Of a DNA stretch of 7,967 nucleotides, positions 1-6,335 are shown piece by piece. The translations under genes and the position numbers were made by a program. Origin of the DNA: Anaerolineaceae bacterium UBA5365 (lineage in GTDB: Bacteria; Chloroflexota; Anaerolineae; Anaerolineales; Anaerolineaceae); assembly GCA_002407905.1 (NCBI GenBank), contig DHPL01000068.1, positions 455 to 8,421 on the forward strand. Direction: 5' to 3'. Under the pieces are notes generated by a model. The model ran no database searches. It was not told the origin of the DNA and was given only the letters and a program-made list of their open reading frames with translations. Position 1 is the first letter of the stretch; every line of letters begins with the position of its first letter.

Positions 1-45
1 GGTTCACATCCGTGAGGTTCGGAGGTTCGAGTCCTCTAGCGCCCA
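1..45 (+). tRNA. tRNA-Val (CAC), 3' portion only
   Basis: The window opens inside a tRNA. Positions 21-25, 26-32 and 33-37 form a T-arm (GGAGG, loop TTCGAGT, CCTCT, with one G:T pair). Positions 38-44 (AGCGCCC) are the 3' acceptor strand and A45 is the discriminator base. CCA is not encoded, because CTTTT follows. Bases 3-9 (TTCACAT) fit an anticodon loop with anticodon CAC, flanked by GG and CC as in many bacterial valine tRNAs. On this reading the variable loop (15-20) has six bases, one more than usual for valine. The T-run after base 46 could help terminate transcription. The 5' half is outside the window, so the amino acid identity is probable rather than certain. Confidence 0.72.
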
Positions 46-114
46 CTTTTTATTTAACGCTCCCATTTTTCGGTATTGTTGTCATCTCGCATCCGCCTGC
101 CCCGAGAGGTACAG

Positions 115-151
115 GAGGTTCGGAACTTCGAGCCCTTTAGCGCTTTCTTTT
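115..151 (+). repeat. Degenerate second copy of the tRNA 3' end (tRNA remnant)
   Basis: Positions 115-151 align without gaps to 14-50 at an offset of 101 bases, with 30 of 37 positions identical, including the trailing CTTTT. They correspond to the variable loop, T-arm and acceptor strand of the tRNA at the left edge. The substitutions at 125 and 126 break the T-stem, and 144-146 no longer match the acceptor, so this copy cannot make a normal tRNA. The sequence before 115 does not resemble the anticodon arm. It may be the remnant of a tandem tRNA duplication, or a decayed attachment-site copy left by an element that integrated at the tRNA 3' end. No integrase is visible in the window. Confidence 0.6.
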
Positions 152-185
152 TCCTTGACTGGCTGAGGCAGGTCATTTAATAGGA

Positions 186-211
186 AAAGGCGCACGATTA
201 GGTGCGCCTTT
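186..211 (-). terminator. Rho-independent terminator of the small membrane-protein gene
   Basis: There is a perfect 10-bp inverted repeat, AAAGGCGCAC (186-195) and GTGCGCCTTT (202-211), around a six-base loop. Read on the minus strand, the stem is followed by TTTTCCTATT, a usable U-tract. It lies 18 bases past the stop codon of the minus-strand gene ending at 229. On the plus strand the stem ends in TTTA, so weaker termination there is also possible. Confidence 0.75.
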
Positions 212-228
212 ACTCATTCTTATCCCAC

Positions 229-408
229 TTACAATGGCAGCAAACTAACCATGCTGGGGATGAGCTGGTTAAAATGATGCCAGCCCGTACCATTTGCTGC
301 AAAACCGACAATCAAGATCACAACAAAAACGACCAAAAGAATCAGGGGTAAAAGCAGCAAGGCGAAGAAACACCCGCAGCACCCGCATCCAGTTGAACCA
401 CCGTCCAT
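229..408 (-). CDS. Small Gly/Cys-rich single-pass membrane protein, unknown function
   Basis: This gene encodes about 59 residues. The N-terminus (residues 1-14) is rich in glycine and cysteine (GCGCCGC). A hydrophobic stretch of about 25 Leu/Ile/Val/Phe residues follows (roughly residues 14-40), long enough for one membrane span, and then a short polar and hydrophobic tail. I chose the ATG at 408 because GGAGGT sits four bases upstream of it. A GTG at 420, preceded by AAAGGAA, would add four residues. It stands alone, diverges from the IclR gene, and has its own terminator at 186-211. I do not recognise the family. The four clustered cysteines could bind metal or be lipidated or disulfide-bonded, but nothing here decides between these. 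The clean ribosome binding site and terminator make it a credible gene despite its size. Confidence 0.62.
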   Translation of the reverse strand: MDGGSTGCGCCGCFFALLLLPLILLVVFVVILIVGFAANGTGWHHFNQLIPSMVSLLPL

Positions 409-553
409 ATCGACCTCCACTTCCTTTCTAAGTCCAATTCTAAACCCTCCTTTCGCGCCGTTTCGAGATTAAGAAATCGGTAAGATACAAGCTATTCCAA
501 CGCAGAGGGGCTTATCCGCCAGCTTTGTGTAATAATAAAGCCCCGAGGAAAAC

Positions 554-1300
554 ATGCCGGCATATCCCATCCAATCCGTAGAACGCGCACTGGACATCCT
601 GGAGTACATCGTGACCCAGCATGGGGCAGGGGTATCGGAAATTGCCCGGGCCTTGAATCTGAATAAAAGTACGGCCTTTGGCCTGATCAAAACCCTGGAA
701 GCCAAGGGCTACATCTACAAACTGGAAAACGATACTTATCACGTTACCTTGCACCTGCATAGCCTGGCAGGCCAGGATGTCAACGCTATGGCGATCGTTG
801 GGTACGCCAGGCCGTACCTTGAGGAGCTCCTGCGTAAATACGGTGAAACAGTCCACCTGGTGCGCGCCGATGCCAACTCAGTGACCTACCTGGTCAAGCT
901 GGAAGGCACCAAGTCCATCAGGGTATCAACCCAAGTGGGGGCAACAAACCCGCTTTATTCCACGGGAGTGGGCAAGGCAATCCTCTCAACGCGCAGCCCC
1001 GCGGAATTGGAAGACTACCTGAGCAATCAGCATCTGCTCGCCTTTACCCCCAACACCATCACGGACACCGATGCCCTCAACGCGGAATTGGATAAAGTGC
1101 GCCGCCAGGGCTACAGTTTGGATAATGAAGAAATGCACCGGGACCTGTTTTGCGTGGCAGCGCCCATCCGGGATAACCAGGGCAGGGGCGAGTACGCCAT
1201 CAGCATATCCTTGCCGCGGTACCGCGCGGAGAAGCAGTTGATCGAGCAAATAGCCGCCGATGTGATGGCTGCAGCAAAGGCGGTGGGGGCAATATACTAA
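554..1300 (+). CDS. IclR-family transcriptional regulator
   Basis: The 248-residue product has the usual IclR length. An N-terminal winged helix-turn-helix occupies about residues 6-65: it starts with the family-typical QSVERALDILE, and the recognition helix lies around NLNKSTAFGLIKTLEAKGY (35-53). A C-terminal effector-binding domain (about 80-248) carries the characteristic STGVGKAIL (136-144) and CVAAPIRD (200-207). The ATG at 554 is preceded by GAGGAAA (545-551). IclR proteins bind DNA as dimers or tetramers and respond to small molecules, often aromatic acids or central metabolites. This gene lies immediately upstream of, and in the same direction as, the catechol meta-cleavage operon, so it is the obvious candidate regulator of the promoter at 1326-1354. 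Whether it activates or represses, and which ligand it senses, cannot be told from the sequence. Confidence 0.93.
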   Translation: MPAYPIQSVERALDILEYIVTQHGAGVSEIARALNLNKSTAFGLIKTLEAKGYIYKLENDTYHVTLHLHSLAGQDVNAMAIVGYARPYLEELLRKYGETVHLVRADANSVTYLVKLEGTKSIRVSTQVGATNPLYSTGVGKAILSTRSPAELEDYLSNQHLLAFTPNTITDTDALNAELDKVRRQGYSLDNEEMHRDLFCVAAPIRDNQGRGEYAISISLPRYRAEKQLIEQIAADVMAAAKAVGAIY

Positions 1301-1317
1301 ATAAACATGAATTTATT
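1300..1317. promoter_or_regulatory. Candidate operator: AT-rich inverted repeat upstream of the catabolic promoter
   Basis: AATAAA (1300-1305) and TTTATT (1312-1317) are inverted repeats separated by six bases. They lie just upstream of the -35 box at 1326, with the centre about 52 bases before the predicted transcription start. That placement suits an IclR-family activator site. The repeat is short and AT-rich and could occur by chance, so assignment to the adjacent regulator rests on position only. Confidence 0.25.
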
Positions 1318-1325
1318 ATTAAGTA

Positions 1326-1354
1326 TTGACAGAATCGCAGGCTGGTCTTAGAAT
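1326..1354 (+). promoter_or_regulatory. Sigma70-type promoter of the meta-cleavage operon
   Basis: A perfect -35 box TTGACA (1326-1331) and the -10 box TAGAAT (1349-1354, five of six consensus bases) are separated by exactly 17 bases. Transcription would begin near 1361 and give a leader of about 56 bases before the ferredoxin start at 1417. It lies between the IclR gene and the first catabolic gene, so the operon can be expressed separately from its regulator. A near-consensus promoter would be strong by default, which suggests control by repression or at another step. Confidence 0.8.
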
Positions 1355-1370
1355 CCCGATCAAGCACATT

Positions 1371-1390
1371 TGGAGGCAGATAAGCCTCTA
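1371..1390 (+). promoter_or_regulatory. Inverted repeat in the operon leader, possible operator or leader hairpin
   Basis: TGGAGGC (1371-1377) and GCCTCTA (1384-1390) form a seven-base inverted repeat with one G:T pair around a six-base centre. It lies about 10 to 30 bases downstream of the predicted transcription start and is followed by an A-run rather than a T-run, so it is not an intrinsic terminator. A protein bound here would block early transcription, which suits a repressor operator. An RNA hairpin stabilising the leader is the alternative. Confidence 0.35.
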
Positions 1391-1416
1391 AAAAAATCGC
1401 TCAGGATTAGAACAGC

Positions 1417-1755
1417 GTGCGACAATATAGCACAATTAATTCTAAAGATCCTCAGATAAGCGCCAGAAACGTTCTAAACCTGGTTTGCGAAGACGTTCCA
1501 TCACCTTTTACCGCAATTGATCATGAAAGTGTGCTTCACGCGCTGAGGCGGGTGGCACCGCAACACCCGATGTTCGGGTGCGCCAACGGGGGGTGCGGCA
1601 TCTGCCGCATCCAGGTCCAATCCGGGGAGTTCACCTGCGGGCTGATGTCGGCCGAGCAGGTATCCATTGTGGATCGTCAGCAGGGTATTGTGCTAGCTTG
1701 CCGCACCTACCCGACTACTGATCTGGTCTTTAAATACTTAGGAAAACCAAATTAA
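1417..1755 (+). CDS. xylT: XylT/DmpQ-type [2Fe-2S] ferredoxin
   Basis: The 112-residue plant-type ferredoxin has the cluster-binding pattern CANGGCGIC (C-x4-C-x2-C, about residues 55-63) and a fourth cysteine in LACRTYP near the C-terminus. The downstream SGEFTCGLMSAEQV and the ending TDLVFKYLGKPN resemble XylT of Pseudomonas TOL plasmids. In that family the ferredoxin re-reduces the active-site iron of catechol 2,3-dioxygenase after oxidative inactivation by substituted catechols or O2. The start is a GTG with CAGGA ten bases upstream. No better in-frame start precedes it, but the first 25 or so residues are unlike the family and AT-rich, so the exact start is less sure. It ends 15 bases before the dioxygenase gene, the classical pairing. 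No dedicated ferredoxin reductase lies within the operon. Confidence 0.88.
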   Translation: MRQYSTINSKDPQISARNVLNLVCEDVPSPFTAIDHESVLHALRRVAPQHPMFGCANGGCGICRIQVQSGEFTCGLMSAEQVSIVDRQQGIVLACRTYPTTDLVFKYLGKPN

Positions 1756-1770
1756 AAACAGGAGAGAAAA

Positions 1771-2694
1771 ATGGCAATTACAGGTATTTTACGCGTCGGT
1801 TTGATCCAATTCAGAGTGCTCGATTTTGAACAAAGCCTGGTCCATTACCGCGACCGCATTGGCCTGAACGAAGTGGGCAAAATTGATGAGGATCGCATCA
1901 TGCTCAAGGGCTATGATGAATTTGACCACCATAGTGTGGTGCTGCGCCGTGCGGACCGGCCCGGGCTGGATTTCATCGCTTTCAAAGCGGACAGCCGGGA
2001 GAAGGTCCAGGATGTACTGCGCCGCACCCGCGAGGAATTTGGCTACACAATTGAAGAACTCAATGACCAGCCCGGTTATGGAACCATTTACCTGGTGAAT
2101 GTCTCCACGGGCCACAAAGTTGGGGTCTACAGCGATGTTGCCCTGGCCGAGAAGACCCCCATGATCCACAACCCGCACATCTGGGATGAACAGCCGCGCG
2201 GATTTGGCGCCACGCATTTTGACCATGCCCTGCTCTACGGCCCCAACGCCGCTGAAACCGTGCGCTGGTTCACCGATGTGATGGGCCTGGCGATCACTGA
2301 AGAGCTGCAGAACGCTGAACGCACCGGTAATATCTGCACCTGGCTCTCGGCAAGCACCCGCGGTCACGACGTGGCCGTGCTGGAATTTCCTGAACCCGGC
2401 AAGCTGCACCACGTGAGCTTCCACCTGCAGACCTGGGATGACGTAGGCCGCGCCGCGGATATCATGGCCCGTTACGGCATCACCATCGATGCCGGCCCCA
2501 TGCGCCATGGGATCACCCGCGGTCAGACCATTTATTTCTTCGATCCCTCCGGCAACCGCAACGAAACCTTTGCCGGCGGTTATGAGTTCTTCCCGGATAA
2601 TCCCCGCCGTTACTGGGACGCGGAAAGAGCCGGCGAAGGTGTCTTCTACTATAACAAGGCCCTGAACAGCACCTTCCTGAGCGTGTACAGCTAA
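1771..2694 (+). CDS. xylE: Catechol 2,3-dioxygenase (extradiol, type I two-domain)
   Basis: This 307-residue enzyme opens catechol with O2 to 2-hydroxymuconate semialdehyde (EC 1.13.11.2). It has two vicinal-oxygen-chelate domains, of which the C-terminal one (about 148-290) is catalytic. Alignment from memory with Pseudomonas XylE/DmpB places the Fe(II) ligands at His152, His214 and Glu265. The conserved second-shell residues His199, His246 and Tyr255 fall at the same numbers as in XylE. Signature stretches are KLHHVSFHLQTWDD (211-224) and YFFDPSGNRNE (255-265). The ATG at 1771 is preceded by AGGAGAG (1761-1767). The product is cytoplasmic, with no signal peptide. The neighbouring ferredoxin and downstream hydrolase support this assignment over the biphenyl-diol or homoprotocatechuate subfamilies. 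Substrate range (plain, methyl- or other substituted catechol) cannot be set from sequence alone. Confidence 0.95.
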   Translation: MAITGILRVGLIQFRVLDFEQSLVHYRDRIGLNEVGKIDEDRIMLKGYDEFDHHSVVLRRADRPGLDFIAFKADSREKVQDVLRRTREEFGYTIEELNDQPGYGTIYLVNVSTGHKVGVYSDVALAEKTPMIHNPHIWDEQPRGFGATHFDHALLYGPNAAETVRWFTDVMGLAITEELQNAERTGNICTWLSASTRGHDVAVLEFPEPGKLHHVSFHLQTWDDVGRAADIMARYGITIDAGPMRHGITRGQTIYFFDPSGNRNETFAGGYEFFPDNPRRYWDAERAGEGVFYYNKALNSTFLSVYS

Positions 2695-2722
2695 ACCTGA
2701 AGAACTGAAAGAGGTGAAAGAT

Positions 2723-3541
2723 ATGGAACGACCAGAAATTGGCAAGAGCGTAGAAACCGGCGCTTACCGCACGAATTACCTTGAGTTGGGCGAAGGATTC
2801 CCACTGATCTTCATCCACGGCTCAGGCCCGGGCGTTTCAGCTTATGCCAACTGGCGGCTCGTTTTGCCTGAAGTTTCCAAGGTGGCGCACTGCTACGCCC
2901 CAGATATGATCGGCTTTGGATACTCCGATAAGCCCACGGAGGTCAAGTATGGCATGGCGCTCTGGACCCGGCAGATCGTGGATTTCATGGACGCTCTGGG
3001 CATCGCGCAGGCCGACTTTGTAGGCAATAGTTTTGGGGGTTCGCTGGCGCTTTCGATGGCCATCCAATACCCCGAACGTGTGCGCAAACTGGTGATGATG
3101 GGCCCGATGGGCATTGAATTCCCCATCAGTTATGGCTTGAATGAAGTTTGGGGCTACCAGCCGTCGTATGAAAACATGAAGAAAATGCTTAATCTCTTCT
3201 GCTACGACAAGCGCTACGCCACAGACGAACTAGCCCAAACGCGCTATAAAGCCAGCATTGAACCCGGCTTTCAGGAGGCCTTCGGGATCATGTTCCCAGA
3301 CCCGCGCCAGCGTTCGGTGGATGATCTGTCCTTCACTGACGAGCAGATCAAAACCGTGGACAAACCCACGCTGATCGTGCACGGTCGGGAAGACCTGGTG
3401 ATTCCGGTCTCCAATTCCTACCGCCTGATCAACTTGATTTCCGATGCCCAGCTGCACGTGTTTGGACGCTGCGGGCATTGGACTCAAATTGAACGCTCAG
3501 CGGAGTTTGCAGAGCTGGTAAAGGCTTTTATCAGCCGATAA
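2723..3541 (+). CDS. xylF: 2-hydroxymuconate-semialdehyde hydrolase (C-C bond hydrolase, alpha/beta fold)
   Basis: This alpha/beta hydrolase of about 272 residues resembles XylF/DmpD, which cleaves the ring-fission product to 2-hydroxypenta-2,4-dienoate and formate or another carboxylic acid (EC 3.7.1.9). The oxyanion region HGSGPG (32-37) is the family signature. The catalytic triad is visible as Ser103 in GNSFGG, Asp224 in GREDLVIP and His252 in GHWTQIE. The motifs APDMIGFGYS and ASIEPGF also match DmpD. I chose the ATG at 2723, six bases after GAGGTG. An in-frame GTG at 2714 overlaps that ribosome binding site and is less likely. It lies 28 bases after the dioxygenase gene. The semialdehyde dehydrogenase normally placed between these two genes is absent, so this enzyme is the only visible route from the ring-cleavage product. 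Confidence 0.93.
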   Translation: MERPEIGKSVETGAYRTNYLELGEGFPLIFIHGSGPGVSAYANWRLVLPEVSKVAHCYAPDMIGFGYSDKPTEVKYGMALWTRQIVDFMDALGIAQADFVGNSFGGSLALSMAIQYPERVRKLVMMGPMGIEFPISYGLNEVWGYQPSYENMKKMLNLFCYDKRYATDELAQTRYKASIEPGFQEAFGIMFPDPRQRSVDDLSFTDEQIKTVDKPTLIVHGREDLVIPVSNSYRLINLISDAQLHVFGRCGHWTQIERSAEFAELVKAFISR

Positions 3542-3547
3542 TTGAAC

Positions 3548-3573
3548 CAAGGGAGGGTAGATGCCCTCCCTTG
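3548..3573 (+). promoter_or_regulatory. Hairpin between hydrolase and hydratase genes
   Basis: A perfect 10-bp inverted repeat, CAAGGGAGGG (3548-3557) and CCCTCCCTTG (3564-3573), surrounds a six-base loop. It lies 7 bases after the hydrolase stop and 21 bases before the hydratase ATG. No run of T follows (AATTTCC), so it is not a standard intrinsic terminator. It may protect or mark an mRNA processing point, or cause partial termination that lowers expression of the last three genes. The role is inferred. Confidence 0.6.
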
Positions 3574-3594
3574 AATTTCCGGAAAGGAAACGCG

Positions 3595-4359
3595 ATGGAC
3601 CTGGAAGCCCTGGCCGCCGCCTTATACCAGGCTGAACACAGCGGTGTTGCCATCCCTGCCCTGAGTGCCAGCCACCCATTAAAGATCGAAGATGCCTACC
3701 AAATTCAGCTGATCAACATTCAAAAGAAGCTGGCTAAAGGCAGGCAGATCACCGGTAAGAAGATCGGCCTGACTTCCAAGGCCATGCAAGAATCCCTGGG
3801 CGTAAGCCAGCCGGACTTTGGTTTTTTACTGGATGATATGCAGCTAACGGGCCCAAGCCTGCCCGCCGGCGCGGTAATGCAGCCGCGTGTGGAAGGCGAG
3901 CTGGCCTTTGTACTCAAAGCGCCTCTGGCAGGGAAGGTAAGCATGGAAGATGTGCTTGCCGCCACGGACTACGTGGTACCGGCCATCGAGATCGTCGGCA
4001 GCCGGGTCAAGGATTGGAAGATCAGCATCACAGACACCATTGCTGATAACGCTTCCTGCGGGATGTATTTGCTTTCAGACATGCGCCTGGACCCCTCCCA
4101 GGTTGACCTGGCTGCCGTGGAACTCGAGATCCGGCGGAATGGCGAGCAAGTTAACAGCGGCCTGGGTTCAGCGGTTCTGAGGCATCCGGCCCGGCCCGTT
4201 GCCTGGCTGGCAGAAACCCTGGGCCAGTTCGGCGTCAGCCTGGATGCCGGCGATGTAATCCTTTCCGGCGCGTTAAGCGCGGCGGTGCCTGCCCAAAGCG
4301 GGGACTGCTTTGAATGCGAGTTTAGAGGCCTTACCACGCTCAAACTTTGTTTTGAATGA
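3595..4359 (+). CDS. xylJ: 2-oxopent-4-enoate (2-hydroxypenta-2,4-dienoate) hydratase
   Basis: The 254-residue product belongs to the fumarylacetoacetase-like hydratase/decarboxylase family and resembles XylJ/DmpE/MhpD. It adds water to 2-hydroxypenta-2,4-dienoate to give 4-hydroxy-2-oxovalerate (EC 4.2.1.80). Signature segments are GKKIGLTSKAMQ (54-65), the metal-site pair Glu100 and Glu102 in PRVEGELAF, Glu132 in AIEIVGSR, and the strongly conserved KDWKISITDTIADNASCG (139-156). The sister enzyme 4-oxalocrotonate decarboxylase is similar. The position between the hydrolase and dehydrogenase genes, and the absence of a tautomerase, favour the hydratase. The ATG at 3595 follows GGAAAGGAAA. 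An in-frame TTG at 3571 lies in the hairpin stem and has no ribosome binding site. Its stop lies within the ribosome binding site of the next gene, suggesting translational coupling. Confidence 0.9.
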   Translation: MDLEALAAALYQAEHSGVAIPALSASHPLKIEDAYQIQLINIQKKLAKGRQITGKKIGLTSKAMQESLGVSQPDFGFLLDDMQLTGPSLPAGAVMQPRVEGELAFVLKAPLAGKVSMEDVLAATDYVVPAIEIVGSRVKDWKISITDTIADNASCGMYLLSDMRLDPSQVDLAAVELEIRRNGEQVNSGLGSAVLRHPARPVAWLAETLGQFGVSLDAGDVILSGALSAAVPAQSGDCFECEFRGLTTLKLCFE

Positions 4360-4367
4360 GGTGTGAT

Positions 4368-5248
<881 letters not shown>

Positions 5249-5252
<4 letters not shown>

Positions 5253-6263
5253 ACACCATAACCCTCACAGATACCACCATGCGCGACGGCAGCCACAGCG
5301 TACGCCACCAGTTTACTGAAACCGAAGCGGCACTCTTGGCCAGAGCCATGGATGAGGCCGGAATTGACATCATTGAGATCGGGCACGGGGATGGGCTTAC
5401 CGGTTCCAGCTGCAACTACGGTTTTTCAGCCTTTAGCGATGCCCAGTTGGTCCGGGCTGCAGCCAGGGTGGTCCGGCGTGCCAGAATCGCTGTATTGCTC
5501 CTGCCGGGGATCGGCACTGCGGAGGACCTGCGCGAAATCCAGGATGCCGGTGCCAGCGTGGTCCGTGTGGCTACCCATGTTACCGAAGCAGATATCTCCG
5601 CCCAGCACATCGCCGAGGCACGCAAAATGGGCCTCTTTGTTGTCGGCTTCTTGATGATGGCGCACCGTGCCCCGGCGGAGAGAGTGCTGGAGGAAGCCAA
5701 AAAGATGGAAGGTTACGGGGCCAACGTGGTTTACGTCACCGATTCGGCTGGCGCGCTGCTGCCTGATGGCGTGCGCGAACGTGTGAGCCTGATGCGGGAA
5801 AACCTGAGCGTGCCGGTTGGCTTCCATTCGCATGACAACTTAGGCCTGGCGATCGGCAACTCCCTGGCGGCGATCGAATCAGGTGCGAGCTATATTGATG
5901 GCTCCCTGGGCGGACTGGGCGCGGGGGCGGGCAACACGCCCACGGAAACACTGGTTGCAGTTTTGAACCGCGCTGGCATCCCGGTGATGGCAGACCTTTT
6001 TAAGGCCATTGATGCAAGCACCAAGGTTTTGGGGCCGATCCTGCAGCGGCATGGGGCAGGCATCGCCCCACTGGAGGACCCGCTGCTGCTCGGATATACC
6101 GGCGTCTATTCCAGCTTTATGCTGCACAGCAAGCGCGGCCGCCCGTTTTGGCGTAGACTACCGCGATATCATCCTGGAACTTGGCCGCCTGGAGGCTGTG
6201 GGCGGGCAGGAGGACTGGATCTACGAGATCGCTGAGCGCATGAGCAAGGAGAGTTACGTCTAG
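5249..6263 (+). CDS. xylK: 4-hydroxy-2-oxovalerate aldolase, frameshifted near the 3' end
   Basis: This TIM-barrel aldolase of the DmpG/BphI/MhpE (HMGL-like) family splits 4-hydroxy-2-oxovalerate into pyruvate and acetaldehyde (EC 4.1.3.39). Visible are the catalytic Arg12 and metal-binding Asp13 in TDTTMRDGSH, the nearby His16, and the metal ligands His193 and His195 in GFHSHDN. GYTGVYSSF (282-290) is also conserved. After codon 296 (SKR) the reading frame is lost: continuing gives 32 unrelated residues and a stop at 6233-6235. A different frame downstream encodes the expected C-terminus, starting AAARFGVDYRDIILELG and including VGGQEDWIY, and stops at 6261-6263. Adding two bases within GCGCGG (6133-6138) restores a normal 338-residue protein. 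The C-terminal helices contact the dehydrogenase partner in this family, so a true frameshift would probably damage the complex. A sequencing or assembly error is equally possible. GGGAGAG precedes the ATG. Confidence 0.9.
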
Positions 6264-6290
6264 AGCCGCGCTCATCAGCTGGAAAACACT

Positions 6291-6312
6291 GAGCCTGGCA
6301 GTCGCCAGGCTC
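6291..6312. terminator. Bidirectional terminator between operon and converging oxidoreductase gene
   Basis: A perfect 9-bp inverted repeat, GAGCCTGGC (6291-6299) and GCCAGGCTC (6304-6312), has a four-base loop. It is followed on the plus strand by TCTTGCATCTTCTT, a T-rich but interrupted tail. On the minus strand it is followed by AGTGTTTTCC. It lies 27 bases past the restored aldolase stop and 23 bases past the stop of the minus-strand gene, so it can end both transcripts. Confidence 0.75.
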
Positions 6313-6335
6313 TCTTGCATCTTCTTAAGGGTGGT

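Noticed and set aside
1371..1390. Leader inverted repeat as an attenuator terminator
   Set aside because: The stem is followed by a run of A rather than T on the plus strand, and on the minus strand the T-run comes before the stem.
1789..2745. Long minus-strand open frame of 318 codons opposite the dioxygenase
   Set aside because: It lies fully antisense to a gene with all catalytic residues of catechol 2,3-dioxygenase. Its translation has no recognisable domain and it is an open-frame artefact of GC-rich coding sequence.
6009..6263. Separate 84-codon gene at the end of the aldolase
   Set aside because: Its second half is the conserved aldolase C-terminus. The first half is out-of-frame aldolase sequence, so it is the frameshifted tail and not an independent gene.
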